This document shows, piece by piece, positions 45,033 through 56,894 of a stretch of 64,000 nucleotides of DNA; within the stretch, counting starts at the first letter, position 1, and every line of letters starts with the position of its first letter. Position numbers and translations under genes: made by a program. A model generated the notes under the pieces. The model searched no databases and was not told the DNA's origin. It saw only the letters and a program-made list of their open reading frames with translations. The stretch comes from Lepas anatifera (taxonomy: Eukaryota; Arthropoda; Thecostraca; Lepadidae), in the NCBI GenBank assembly GCA_034440635.1, contig JAOTON010001922.1:1-64000 (forward strand). The letters run 5' to 3'.

Positions 45033-45324
45033 CATAGGTGGATCCGGTGTTGCCGATTGGGGCGGGGGGAGGGGGGAGGGGAGGGGTGGTGCAGGGAGGG
45101 GCGGGGGAGGGGAGGGGAGAGGTGGTCCCATACGGCAAAACCTATCAAGTGGGCGCCAGAGCCTATCGTGGACGCGCCGATGTTCGCATCCTATGAGTGG
45201 GGGGGTGGAAAGAGGCATTTTACGGGGTTCCATCGACATTTCAGGGCAGCACCGTGACTTTTTTAGGGATCGCGAAGGACCAATCTGGCAAGTTCCTCCC
45301 TGTTGACCCCTGGATCCGCCTATA
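45033..45324. mobile_element. hAT-like MITE, diverged copy
   Basis: The ends CATAGGTGGATCCGGTG and CCCCTGGATCCGCCTATA are inverted relatives of the ends at 34380-34624. The interior shares TCGCATCCTATGAGTGGGGG and a CGACATTTCAGGG block. A G-rich expansion (GGGGAGGGGAGG) occupies 45059-45122. No convincing target duplication. Confidence 0.7.
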
Positions 45325-45329
45325 TATCC

Positions 45330-46170
45330 TTTAAGCTGCAATTATTCCCCTAGCTTTCAGACTGCACACTCTTTACTTTATGCTACTCCTCTTCTGGGTT
45401 CAACGTAGTTCAAAATCTGCGCTCTTTTACACCTCCCTAACCTCGAGTGCATGCATTGAAAAAAATATGCTTTTACCGGTCTTCTGTGTGATATACTCTT
45501 CTTTTGATCATATATTTGGATTTTGATATGAAATTTGATCGGCATTTAAATCATATGTCTGTGAGGCAAACACATTTCAAATTGAGCTAACTAACCATAA
45601 TCTTATCTCCCACAAATACATTCCTACTGATAACGGCTTGCTGTAGGGTGAGCCAGTTCTGCATTTACATGAGACGTGCTGTTGCCATGGGAGCCTCGCT
45701 TGCAGATGAGACTCGGACCGTTATCGCAATTCGTTCGCACCTGTCTTGCTTGTCGTTCACCAGCCTTGTCGCCCATTATGGTGCGCATGTCCCTGAGTTA
45801 GTTCCTGGATCTTAACGAGCACTTCGCCGTGGCTGTAGGGAGAAATGATGACTGCTAAGACGTGAGACATGTGTCGGGTACTTGCACCCGAATCCAGGAA
45901 ATTGGAGGCTGTGCCAGATGTGTTGCTGTCGATCTGAGGCTTTATGCCTGTGCTGTGACTTATGGACGCGCGTCGTGCTGCACGTAAAAACTTATATCGA
46001 CATAATAATTTTAGAAATAATCACGCTCAATCTAGCCCGAATCTCCGTCCTATTGCGTTGGTATATTATATTTACCGTTATGCGGATGATACGTAGGCAC
46101 TGGTCAAACGGCTCGTGATTTGCAATTCATCGGGGACGTTTCTCTGTTAGAGAAGAAATGCAGAGTAGTG
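45330..46170. other. No recognised feature
   Basis: No supported exon or repeat boundary. Confidence 0.4.
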
Positions 46171-46176
46171 GTGTTG

Positions 46177-46619
46177 TTAAAGGGAATGTGGCACCTCGGT
46201 CGAATCCCGAAATTTAGTGTAATGGATATTTTTAACTGAAAACCATGAAATGTTCCATGACTTCTGAAAAATGTGCAATAAGCTCAATTATTTAATATTT
46301 AGAAGACTCCTCTATGGTAAGAATTAAACATTCTACCTGTGCATGACGTCATGATCTGGCAACTGCTACCATATTCAATAGGCTTCAATAGGCTGACTAC
46401 TCACCGTCACGTCAGCATGACGTCACGCCAACAACTGACAACTGTGGCCGGCTCTTTGGGTACATTTTGGGTACATTTCAGGTATGTTTTTAGCTTTTCT
46501 CTACGGAATATTTTGAGTTCCAAGACAAATGGTATGTTTAGAACCGGGTTTTCCGGCATGCTTTACAAGTTGGCTACCTCAGTTCAAATTCAGTTATAAA
46601 GGTGCCACATTCCCTTTAA
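46177..46619. mobile_element. MITE (TTAAAGGGAATG family), 443 bp, copy 2
   Basis: TTAAAGGGAATGTGGCACC at 46177 and its complement ending at 46619 are terminal inverted repeats with TTAA at both ends. It is the inverted counterpart of 16833-17282. Two intact CRE palindromes TGACGTCA lie at 46344 and 46418, the second matching the intact site in copy 1. Non-coding. Confidence 0.85.
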
Positions 46620-48470
46620 TCGAAAAGGATATCCCTTCACCGTGTGACTTTAATATTGAATTTAAGATAATGATGACAAAACTGAAAGGCAGAGGAGTGA
46701 CCGAAGGAAAATCATCTTATATTGATATTTTTCTGTACGTACACGCCATTTCGCCGTCTTTTTTGTGGACCTTGGTATGCTCGGAGCCGAGTCTGCCGAT
46801 ACAGGACTGGTTATCACACTGAGAGATAAATGCAACGCACTGAGCAGCCTGGCCTATCTCACGCGGTGCCTTATTATAGGCATTATCAAGAGGACGGGCA
46901 GCTAACCCTGGCTGTACAAAATTTCGTTAGTAGGTACTCGTAGGATTATTTTTGGTCATTACCCTAGTGGTGGTAAAAAACATATGTGTAAACAGACCAC
47001 TTTTGAATGCTCGATCTGTTTCGATCTCTTGAACATGTCAATTGTTTACGATTTCAGTGACGAAATGTGGATATCTCCAGTTTGGCAGGAGAGGCTTTTG
47101 AAGCATATTTACCATATAAAGTTAGTCCATTTGTTATATCTGATGTCGCATTCCCTTTCCACAGATAGTTTTATTTCTTCTTTGATTTTCAGCTTTCCAG
47201 AGTCATAATTGAGTTTACATTTACCTTGTAGACCTAGCGGCTATCCCCTAAAACATGATATCATATAAATATTTGGCTGGTCTAATCACAACCTAATACC
47301 TACCCAGCTACCAATTCAGCCCCCGCTCCTTGTGATCCCTGATTTTCACCAAATGCATTTATCACACATGTATCTGCAATGACGTCATTGAATGAGAAAA
47401 AAGTAACTGAAATTGGCACTCAGGGATGCCACAATGTGTTTCTATTAGGTACTGGTTGGTGGGAGAACCGCGACCAGTTGATGACTGTGACTGTGGGTTG
47501 GAAGGTGGAGGCGAAGCTTTAACCGTTTACAACTGTATTGAAAAACACTACCGAGACAGTTAACAACAAAAAGGGAACATTTACTGCGGATCGCACTGGT
47601 GAAGGGTGGAAAAGAAGAATATCTAGACCGAGTCCGAAAATCCTTGGAGAACTACCACTTGGGTCACAAACCGGTGGAGACGTTGACGGTTGTCCAACTG
47701 CGGGTTCAGCCTCCTCCGCCCTCCGCCTTCGACGCCAATACTAACACTCTATGGGTTTAAAGTTTCTTGTCCGCCCTCCCCTCCAGGAATTACTATTCTA
47801 AATCACCAGCGCCAAAACCAGTCAATGCCTTTGTCCTTTTTCGGAAGCATCCTATACATTATTAATGGTTGTCCCGATGCCAGCTTATATGCCCGCAGTA
47901 CTGGTTTTGTAACGGTGTTATAGGCTTTCGCGTGTTGCGTGCAGAGTTTTTGAGCGCACTGATCTGAAACACACGTTCCTTCACTTAAAGCAAACCCTGC
48001 AAGGCGCGAGTTAGAGTTAAAAAGGTTGCTAAAGGATTGGTGTGGCGAGTTTACACTGGAATGAATACAAAGTCATTTTCAATACAACCAAGACTTTGCT
48101 GACCAACTAGATAAAAGAATTTCACCATTCTGATCTCCACGTCGTAATTATATAGCTCCATGGCGAATATCACTTGTTGATAGATCGTTGGGCTAGCTTT
48201 TTCGTTTACCTCCCCGTCTTCAAATGGCTGTTTTCATCGTGGTTCAAAAAATCCAAATACCAGAGATCCGGTGATGATACTAAATAATAATGATTATTCT
48301 ACATTCTAAGTGGATATCAGCAACATGCAGGATCGTCGCCACGGGCGCGCTTCAGACACCCATTTGCTCCTATACTGAATCCACTGAACCGGCACGTCCA
48401 CCCTGTGATTAACCATAGACCCCATGGACCCCAGAATTGCACAAGTAAAAACCAGCTTCACCAAAAAGAC
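46620..48470. other. No recognised gene
   Basis: Short open frames only. A TGACGTCA site lies near 47381. Confidence 0.4.
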
Positions 48471-48472
48471 TG

Positions 48473-48891
48473 TTAAAGATTGGTACCAAGTGTGAAATTT
48501 TGATGTTTTAACGGCATTCTCGAACGTTCGTGGGATTTAAACTGAGCTATCAGGCGCGTAGAAGCTACCGAAAACCCCTGGTTTCATATCCAGTTTGTCA
48601 TGAACCTCACCTTGTATGAAACAGCAGCGCTTCATGATCGCATTTCTCTTGAACGCACTGCTCCCACGCATTTCCCTCCTCCTAGGAGCCCAAAGTCCGC
48701 GCGCAGCCGTTCGCTGGGGACACCAGCCGGCGACGGCCCAGTGGGAAGGGAATTCAGAAACACAGCCTGTTTCTCCGCAAATTGGCGAGCTCCGAGGCGA
48801 ATTACATTCCAGGCTGGCGGTTTTCCGGCAATGCGTATCAACGGGCTATCTTAGCTCAAATCCCAGTATAACGGTGTCATATCCCTCTTAC
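48473..48891. mobile_element. TTAA-family MITE, degenerate copy 3
   Basis: Begins TTAAAGATTGGTACCA and ends CGGTGTCATATCCCTCTTA, a worn version of the terminal repeats at 46177-46619. The interior TAGCTCAAATCCCAGTATAA resembles TACCTCAGTTCAATCCCAATAG in copy 4. Confidence 0.5.
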
Positions 48892-48894
48892 AGT

Positions 48895-49370
48895 TACACA
48901 CTGTTTATAGCCGAGACGCAGGCGCGGCTGTAAAGAGTTGGTTGGAAACCAGTCTCGACTCTAAATCCATTAATTGCCCTTGTGACAACCTTGGGATAGC
49001 CCTTATGGCAGTAACAAGAGGATGGAGGGCGACAGGGGAAAGTGTGACTTAGTGATTAAGCGATATGAGCCTCAGCGAGGTAGGATGAAATCGACCTGTC
49101 ACTACTCCGAACACCGGTTTCTAAATACACTTTGTTCTTATCGTCCCCCTTAAATCTTGCGTCTCTCCTCCGTGCTCTCCTAGATACTGGCGTATAATAT
49201 CACGTCTTTGGAAGGCAGACGAAGGTTAGTACAGAGGGTGCGCAATATCACCTCTTTCAGGAAGGTAAGTGATGGCTGGAGCAGAGGAAGAGAAATCAAG
49301 GATCAGGCAGCAACAGTTACTAACAATTTTAGCACGCTCTACTTTTATCTTGAGATGCCCTTTATCCTGC
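48895..49370. other. No recognised feature
   Basis: No supported exon, RNA gene or repeat terminus. Confidence 0.4.
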
Positions 49371-49373
49371 CAA

Positions 49374-49375
<2 letters not shown>

Positions 49376-49420
<45 letters not shown>
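49376..49420. repeat. (TA)n microsatellite
   Basis: About 22 TA units. Confidence 0.96.
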
Positions 49421-49421
<1 letters not shown>

Positions 49422-49787
49422 CATTGTTCGTTAAATACAATTGCTTGTTGAGCCGCAGAAAGTTTTTTTAGATTTAGATTTGATGTTACGAATAAGTTTA
49501 ATGTTATTTTCGGTATGTTTGTGCAAAGTCGTAGGCAAAGGACATAAAATAGGTTTAAGTTTCAAATAGTAATATTTCACCAAGCTTATGGCATGATCAC
49601 ACGCAAAATCGACGCTCTTTAAAAGTATTAATCAGTTTGAATTTTTGAATCCTAATATGAAAGCGCACATCATATCGACAAATAATCCTTCATCACAAAA
49701 ATACCAAGCAAACACCCCAATCACGTCTAACACATCACATATCACAAATAACACGAATACAATACACTTAAAATGCTGCCTAAACAT
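49421..49787. other. Probable 3' flank of the Penelope-like fragment
   Basis: Non-coding AT-rich sequence on the 3' side of the minus-strand nuclease fragment. CA-rich near 49700-49770. Confidence 0.35.
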
Positions 49788-50062
49788 TCACCGAATGTTC
49801 CTATCATATAGGGGAAGATCTGTGAGTTGTTTGGTGTGGATGTTGATGATGGGTGACGTGTCTCGGATGTACAGTGTTTCTAGTGTCGTGAGTCTGCGAT
49901 GATCAGTGCACTGTGCTAGGACTGTGGTGTTTTCTGTCAATATGTTTCGTGTGATATCTGTGTTGTGGTACTCCTGCATGTGTCGTTTAGGTGATTCTTC
50001 CTGTAGGTGCATGGTGAGTCGTCTGCTGAGAGATGTGGTAGTCATACCAATGTAACATACCT
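49788..50062 (-). mobile_element. Penelope-like element GIY-YIG endonuclease fragment
   Basis: The minus strand reads CYIGMTTTSLSRRLTMHL, then KRHMQEYHNTDITRNILTEN, then TTVLAQCTDHRRLTTLETLY and ISDTSP-like PIINIH. The YIG tyrosine-glycine and the SRRL arginine of the GIY-YIG fold are visible, followed by the C-terminal part typical of Penelope-like nucleases. The frame is intact for about 85 codons. The upstream part is replaced by a TA microsatellite at 50067, so only the 3' end of the element remains. Confidence 0.85.
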
Positions 50063-50066
50063 TACG

Positions 50067-50093
50067 TATATATATATATATATATATATATAT
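50067..50093. repeat. (TA)n microsatellite
   Basis: About 13 TA units, directly at the truncation point of the Penelope-like fragment. Confidence 0.92.
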
Positions 50094-50099
50094 CTTTTA

Positions 50100-50550
50100 T
50101 AAATTTTGTCCAAGTTGTTCTCAGTTTGACTGTCGTAATCGGAGTCTCACTAAAGTCATCAAGGGACTTGTCACGGAAACCCCGACCCCACCACCCGAAC
50201 GAGCAACTCCCTCAATGAATGTGTGATTTAGAAGTCAAAGTTTAACGTCCCACAAAGCACATGGACGATATATACCCAATGCTGTGGGGAATCATCCCCA
50301 TAATCTCTGTCGTACACTACCATGTAATGAGTGCGGGCAAAACAAGCCTGTCATAACGTTTGCAAAGGCAGTTCCACCCCACAGGAATCGGTGCGGCCCT
50401 GAGCTACCGGGTTGAAAAACCGCAACGTTAAAAAAACAATCACAACTGAAGAAGTGCCAGCCTTCTTGGATTAACCCGTGCTAGTATTGAGTTGCATGGC
50501 CTTGCTGCGGTTTCATGTGCCTGGTCTCACTTCTGCCTTGTGTCCTGTGT
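50100..50550. other. No recognised feature
   Basis: No supported exon or repeat boundary before the minisatellite. Confidence 0.4.
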
Positions 50551-50554
50551 GACG

Positions 50555-52205
50555 GCCGAGCGACGTTGTCAGTCCGGTCACCACAGTGGGACAGTCGGCC
50601 TGTCGAGCTCCGCTGTCGGTCAGGCCATCGCAGTGAGAAAGTCGGCCTGTCGAGCTGCGCTGTCGGTCAGACCATTGCAGTGAGACTGTCGGTCTGTCGA
50701 GCTGCGCTGTCGGTCAGGCCATCACAGTGGGACAGTAGGCCTGTCGGTCAGGCCACCACAGTGGGACAGTCGGCCTGTCGAGCTGCGTTGTCGGTAGGCC
50801 ATCGCAGTAGGACAGTAGGCCTGTCGGTCAGGCCACCACAGTGGGACAGTCGGCCTGTCGAGCTGCGTTGTCGGTCAGGCCATCACGGTGGGACAGTGGG
50901 CCTGTCGGTCAGGCCACCACAGTGGAACAGTGGGCCGTCGAGCTGCGCTATCGGTCAGGCCATCGCAGAGAGACAGTCGGCCTGTCGAGCTGCGCTGTCG
51001 GTCAGGCCATCACAGTGGGACAGTAGGCCTGTCGGTCAGGCCACCACAGTGGGACAGTCGGCCTGTCGAGCTGCGTTGTCGGTCAGGCCATCGCAGTGAG
51101 ACAGTCCGCCTGTCGAGCTGCGTTGTCGGTCGGGCCATCGCAGTGGGACAGTAGGCCTGTCGAGCTGCGTTGTCGGTCAGGCCATCGCAGTAGGACAGTG
51201 GCCTGTCGGTCAGGCCACCAAGTGGGACGTCGGCCTGTCGAGCTGCGTTGTCGGTAGGCCATCACAGTAGGACAGTAGGCCTGTCGGTCAGGCCACCACA
51301 GTGGGACAGTGGCCTGTCGAGCTGCGCTATCGGTCAGGCCATGGAGGACAGTCGGCCTGTCGAGCTGCGTTGTCGGTCGGGCCATCGCAGTGGGACAGTA
51401 GGCCTGTCGAGCTGCGCTGTCGGTCAGGCCATCGCAGTGGGACAGTGGCCTGTCGGTCGGCCACCACAGTGGGACGTCGGCCTGTCGAGCTGCTTGTCGG
51501 TAGGCCATGCGTGGGACGTGGCCTGTCGGCTGCTATCGGTCAGGCCATCGCAGAGAGACAGTCGGCCTGTCGAGCTGCGTTGTCGGTCAGGCCATCGCAG
51601 TGGGACAGTAGGCCTGTCGAGCTGCGCTATCGGTCAGGCCATCGCAGAGAGACAGTCGGCCTGTCGAGCTGCGTTGTCGGTCAGGCCATCGCAGTGGGAC
51701 AGTGGCCTGTCGGTCAGGCCACCACGGTGGGACAGTCGGCCTGTCGAGCTGCGTTGTCGGTCAGGCCATGCAGTGGGACGTAGGCCTGTCGGTAGGCCAC
51801 CACAGTGGGACAGTCGGCCTGTCGAGCTGCGTTGTCGGTCAGGCCATCGCAGTGGGACAGTAGGCCTGTCGAGCTGCGTTGTCGGTAGGCCATCGCAGTG
51901 GGACAGTAGGCCTGTCGGTCAGGCCATCGCAGTGAGACAGTCCGCCTGTCGAGCTGCGTTGTCGGTCAGGCCATCACAGTGGGACAGTGGCCTGTCGAGC
52001 TGCGTTGTCGGTCAGGCCATCACAGTGAGACAGTCGGCCTGTCGAGCTGCGCTGTCGGTCAGGCCATCACAGTGGGACAGTAGGCCTGTCGGTCAGGCCA
52101 CCACAGTGGGACAGTCAGCCTGTCTCCGTCTGGCCATCACAGTAGGACACTCCGCCTGGCCGAGCAGCACTGTCGGTCAGGCCATCGCAGTGGGACAGGT
52201 GGCCT
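50555..52205. repeat. Minisatellite with 47-bp and 34-bp units
   Basis: About 40 tandem units. The long form (47 bp) contains CGGCCTGTCGAGCTGCGTTG, then TCGGTCAGGCCATCGCAGTG, then GGACAGT. The short form (34 bp) lacks the 13 bases AGCTGCGTTGTCG and usually has GGCCACCACAGTG. The missing segment is bounded by the direct repeat TGTCG, so slippage explains the two forms. Units at 51180-51540 carry many single-base losses. Long open frames through it are translations of the repeat. Confidence 0.95.
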
Positions 52206-52545
52206 GTCAAACACGGACCGAAACCGGTTCACCGATGGACTGATTGCTCAGCAGATCCGCTCTGTATGTATGCACCCTTGCAGCGGCGATGCTGGAGAGG
52301 GGGTGAGAGCCACAACTCTGTAAGCTCTGCAATACTTTTACTTTGAGCAGAGCCTCCACACTAATACATTGCTTTAAGGAATATCCTGCCCCCCCACACT
52401 GTAAATACATTATGTCGTTACGCAACAGGTTCTGGGTACCCACCGTACTGCCCCAGTATGGTAAACGTGACTTGTGGGCTCTGTGTGACCACGAAGGCTG
52501 GCGCATCCCTAAGCCAAAATATAACCAGTAGACATGGTCTGACCG
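52206..52545. other. No recognised feature
   Basis: Spacer between two minisatellites. Open frames here have no domain. Confidence 0.35.
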
Positions 52546-52554
52546 TAGATCTGA

Positions 52555-52925
52555 CACCCACCCTATTGACCTGACGTGGCAGACAGGGCCTGGCTACCCA
52601 CCCCACTGCCCTGACGTGGCAGACAAGCCCTGACTACCCACCCTACTGCCCTGACGTGGGACAAGCCCTGACTACCCACCCCACTGCCCTGACGTGGCAG
52701 ACAAGCCCTGACTACCCACCCTACTGCCCTGACGTGGCAGACAAGCCCTGACTACCCATCCTACTGCCTAACGTGGCGACAAGCCCTGACTCCACCCACT
52801 GCCCTGACGTGGCAGACAGGGCCGGCTACCCACCCCTGCCCTGACGTGGCAGACAAGCCCTGACTACCCCCACCGTGGCAGACAGGGCCTGACTACCCAC
52901 CCTACTGCCCTGGCGTGGCAGGTAC
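52555..52925. repeat. ~40-bp minisatellite carrying TGACGTGG
   Basis: About nine units of roughly 40 bp built from GCCCTGACGTGGCAGACAAG plus CCCTGACTACCCACCCTACT. Seven units keep an exact TGACGTGG. Some (52740-52870) have single-base deletions or truncations. Confidence 0.93.
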
Positions 52926-52929
52926 GGCC

Positions 52930-53350
52930 AGCGCGGACGCCCACGCGCTCTCCACCTACTTGCACGGCGCCGGCTCCCGAGAAGATAACACGTCTGACTC
53001 GTTATTTTCTCGATACGAACACCAACCTGCCAGACGGCACGGCTAACTGGTTTTCCGTAATCCCAGCTTGATCCGCTTTCTCAGGCTAGGTGAACGCACC
53101 CTTCTTTTATGACAACTCTGAATTTGACTATCTAGAAAGGTTACGTATTTTTGCATTTGTGACAGGCTCTGTGCGAAATCATGAGGCAAACGCTTATGTA
53201 TTCATATTTTTGCCATTAGAATGTAGTTTGATGCCTAATTTCGTGTATTTTCACCATATCACCAACATGCTTTTCTTGTTTATGTCACTTATAGTAGATG
53301 CAATAATTTTAAATATCTAGAAATACCCCGATTGTAGACGTGGGGTCTTT
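52930..53350. other. No recognised feature
   Basis: No supported exon. Contains a GCGCGGACGCCCACGCGC-type CpG patch near 52931-52950 only. Confidence 0.4.
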
Positions 53351-53355
53351 TCAGT

Positions 53356-53729
53356 TTAAAGATAATATCACGCTTCTATAAGATTTGGCTTCCTATCAGT
53401 CATGCAGGGCTACCGGAAAAATCCTGGTTTCATGATTCCTTTCCCTCAGAACTCACACTCTTACAGAGTAACAGCGTTTCACGAGCGTACCTATTACTTG
53501 AAGCGCGCGGATACCAAGCCTCGTCTCCTATGGGCTCACCGGCTGGTGGAGGACACCAGGCAATGGCGAAGACCCGGGCGGGGCCACGCCCACCTCTAAA
53601 CACACGCTATTCCACTGTAAATGTGGTGATCCGGAACAAATGAAGCTTCGTTCCTGGCGTTTTTAGATATTTTCTATCACATGGCTACCTCAGTTCAATC
53701 CCAATAGTAAAGGTATGGGATTCCCTTTA
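53356..53729. mobile_element. TTAA-family MITE, degenerate copy 4
   Basis: Begins TTAAAGATAATATCAC and ends GGTATGGGATTCCCTTTA, worn forms of the family termini. Shares CTACCGGAAAAATCCTGGTTTCA with CTACCGAAAACCCCTGGTTTCA-like sequence in copy 3 (near 48570). Confidence 0.5.
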
Positions 53730-54110
53730 CTCTGTCTTTGCAAGAAAAAAGAAGAAGAAACAATGTAGCGTCGGTGTCGGCTAACCACAGGTGCACTTCA
53801 GTGGCATGTACTACAGCTTGTTTGTGGCGGGCTGAGTCGGTCTGGGAATGCGCTGGATTTTCATCCCTGGACTGGATAATCGTTTTTCTTCCGGAAAACA
53901 CGTCTTTGAGTGGGTCAGCAACACCTCAGTTTTTTGTACTAAATCCATTCCCTATTATGCAATTCTGTAAACTTATGTGAGTTCCGTCAGATTTGGGGAT
54001 GTATCGGCCCCAGACTTATCTAAGTCTAAGATTGTGTTCTTTCTGATTGATATTGATTGTGTTCTTCTTAAGTCTAAGTGTGTAATTTTTTTTTACGTGA
54101 GACATCTGCT
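53730..54110. other. No recognised feature
   Basis: No supported exon or repeat terminus. Confidence 0.4.
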
Positions 54111-54119
54111 GTGATGACA

Positions 54120-54400
54120 TGCATAGGCACCGAAAGTGCGGAGACAGGGGACACTTCCCCAACTCGCAAATCAGGGGGGACGTCCCCTCAAACCAATTCG
54201 AACCTCGACCTAATTGTTTTGCATCTTATCCTTGTTACCGGCGTAAATCTACATAAATGTGTTAGTGAAGTGCATCGTCATTAGTATTTCATATGCAGCC
54301 TAAGTTCATAGAATTTTTCACCCCACCGGTCATCGCCAATCCGAGGTCCACCCCCCCCCCCCAGGAAGAATTCAATGGCGACGGCCCGGCGCACCAGTGC
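54120..54400. repeat. Dispersed repeat, copy 2 of a pair
   Basis: Matches 31820-32085 in several ordered blocks (CCAACTCGCAAATCAG, CTACATAAATGTGT, AATTCAATGGCGACGG). Probably a MITE family with GATAGGCACC-type ends. Confidence 0.55.
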
Positions 54401-54870
54401 TAGGTTGTCTGTCGTGTATCGGCTGGTGCTCAGAGTTTCGGCCCGTTACTTTTGCAGTTATCGCAGGGCTGCTGTTTCACCTTGAGAAGGACCAGTTTGT
54501 GGTGTTGGTAGTGACACTTGATCTGTCTCTGCGAGAATTTCCGGCGGCACTGGGGACCGAGTTCAGGCATCTCTCAGAGCTGGAGCTGTACTTTCTGGTC
54601 TCTCGTAGAGGACATTTGATGACACATTGGAAAAGCCCTTCATTCACGTCAACTTCTCAGAAGTCTCCGCGTTGAAAACAAGTCGCATGAGACATTGAGG
54701 CATGCTTATTTAAGGGTTGTTGGCAATGTTTTTGCTTACTGAATTGTAAATCACGATCTTTCTCATCACGTAATGTTTGTCTGTGTCAGTCAACTGGGGT
54801 TTATGCAATGCTGGTCAGATAAATATATCCGGGGTCTGTATTTACCCAAGCATGCTATGCCCTACCAGAT
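54401..54870. other. No recognised feature
   Basis: A + strand frame of 92 codons (54397-54675) has no recognisable domain or splice bounds. Confidence 0.35.
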
Positions 54871-54875
54871 AGATA

Positions 54876-55057
54876 CGTTTCGCCACTCCGTTAGATGCCT
54901 GGCGTGCCAGTTAGTGACGGATCTAACCTAACTGCTACATCCCACTACACTGTCGGAGGTAGTACTTCGTTGCGCCACTCCGTTAAATGCCTGGCGTGCC
55001 AGTTAGTGACGGATCTTACCTAACTGCTACATCCCACTACACTGTCGGAGGCAGTAC
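54876..55057. repeat. 92-bp tandem duplication
   Basis: Two units (54876-54965 and 54968-55057) at about 95% identity, starting CGTTTCGCCACTCCGTTA / CGTTGCGCCACTCCGTTA and ending CTGTCGGAGGYAGTAC. Confidence 0.92.
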
Positions 55058-55059
55058 CT

Positions 55060-55750
55060 AAGTAATGGGATTTATGACGGCCTCAGCTGCTGATTTATAT
55101 CACACTGTTGCTAGTTAAAGCAATCATCTGAGTATTACTTTTTATTTAAAGTTTATCAAAGTGTAAGCGCTTTATCGGACAAGAGAGAGTCAGGCCCGCT
55201 GGGTCCTCGACGGGGCGCGATGTATGAAAAGTTTTTGGGTGATTCTGATCAGGGTTCTTTGCATACTAACTGGGGACTATTTTTCATTCAAAGCATCTCC
55301 TAATGGACTTAAGCCCTTCTTATGTTCTTCTGGGAATGTACGACCCTTCTAGTCCTAAAGAGCCGAATAAATGTTCCCAGCTCGGTGAGAGATATTTTGT
55401 TCTTGGCTGAAGGCCGGTTTTCTATCCGAGCTAGGTTTTCTGTGCAAAGCGGAAAAAACTAACTTGATTAAAAAACAAGATTTCCCTTTCGACTGCTGAA
55501 ATATGCCTCTTGAAGCCGCCACGGTGCCCTTTTTCTGTAATCTCCAGTACATATTTGAAAAAAAATGCACTGTTTCTAAGTCGATTTGGCGCGCCTTAAA
55601 CCACTAATTATGATGATGATGTCCAGCGCACTCAAAAACACACTGTGCTGAACGCACCGATACAATATGGCTGTCTGTTCGCTGCTATTGTACTTTTCCA
55701 AATTTCATACCAGCAAATGAGTTGTGAGTAGACGGACTGGACACATATTT
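55060..55750. other. No recognised feature
   Basis: No supported exon. A GGCGCGCC palindrome occurs near 55589. Confidence 0.4.
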
Positions 55751-55754
55751 ACAA

Positions 55755-55880
55755 GTCCAAAGTTTCACCAGAGGTGATACTTGTGAATGTGTGGGCTAAA
55801 CTTTATAATTTTCTAAATGAGTTATAACGTTTTCCTTCCCGAGCTGGTTCGCCCAAGGAGGAATGTTGTCAGTACTCACT
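55755..55880. repeat. Dispersed repeat, paired with 56763-56890
   Basis: Shared blocks in the same orientation and order: GGTGATACTTGTGRATGTGT, then CTGGTTYNCCCAAG, then GGAAYNTTGTC. Diverged elsewhere. Probably two copies of one mobile repeat, or an old tandem duplication about 1 kb apart. Confidence 0.6.
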
Positions 55881-55884
55881 TAAA

Positions 55885-56755
55885 ATTAAGGCCAATGCAC
55901 AAACACCCACCGGTGAAAAACAATGAAGTCTTCACCACTGGAAAAAGTGGCAGCCAAGTTTCCGGACTTATTTGCCATCACAGTGCTGGAATCATGCTCC
56001 AGATAGAAAACATAAACAATTCAACTTTCCACAGACCGACGCGTTGTTTGTTTGTTTGTCATAGCCGATACCTGTGGACCGCCGCATTTGAATATGACGT
56101 CCTGGAAAACCCCAATGACTTGACTTGTCAGTGATTGAAATGTAGCAGCAGTCCACGTCGGCAACTGATACCAGTGATTCGGTGGTGTGCAGAGCGTGGT
56201 GCATCGCCAAAGAATACAACGTCGCTTGGCTACGCAGAATTAGGCAGCCGGTGAAGACTGCTGTAGTTAGCACTGTGGATCCCCCTGACGTGTCCCGACC
56301 ACGGAATGCTGGACTTCTTCTCGTAAATCTTGAATCAGGAATCCGGTCAAGGTTAGAGTGGTAAATGAGCATTCGGTCCGACGAATTTATGTGAAATGTG
56401 TACGAAGTTGTGATGTAATGTGGTCCTAGTCAGCCGTTTATAATAAGTAACTCGATAAAAAAACATGTCTTAGTACACAAATTGCATGGATTGAGGTTTC
56501 GGGTGGTTGGGGTTCCCCTGAGGGAATTCAGTGGGACTCCCTGGATCTTAGTTCTCCCATAAGATTTGTGTAGGCTTTGTATTGCCCACTGAGTGCTTCT
56601 TCATCCGGGACCCTCTCCCCTGGTTAGAAAAGAAATCTTCAACACTCATTGTATGACTTCTTACCTCATTTTATACACATTCCCATTCATATAGGTCACC
56701 TCCTTACTTCCATATAAATGTAATAGATACATAAAAAGGTGAAACGGATTGGGAA
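55885..56755. other. No recognised feature
   Basis: Between the two related repeats. The minus-strand 126-codon frame (55992-56372) has no domain I recognise. Confidence 0.35.
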
Positions 56756-56762
56756 AATATTT

Positions 56763-56890
56763 GCAAGTCCGGTGTATCCTCTAAAGGTGATACTTGTGGA
56801 TGTGTCGATTAAAGTTTGTCTTCCTCTTGAAACGAGTTTTACTGTTTTCTTTCTGAACTGGTTTTCCCAAGCAGGAACTTTGTCGATATC
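56763..56890. repeat. Dispersed repeat, paired with 55755-55880
   Basis: Second copy of the repeat described at 55755, with GGTGATACTTGTGGATGTGT at its left and GGTTTTCCCAAGCAGGAAC at its right. Confidence 0.6.
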
Positions 56891-56894
56891 CACT

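Noticed and set aside
50515..52243. Open frames of 194 and 331 codons rich in SVRPSQWDSRPV
   Set aside because: They follow the 47/34-bp minisatellite exactly, and change frame with its indels.
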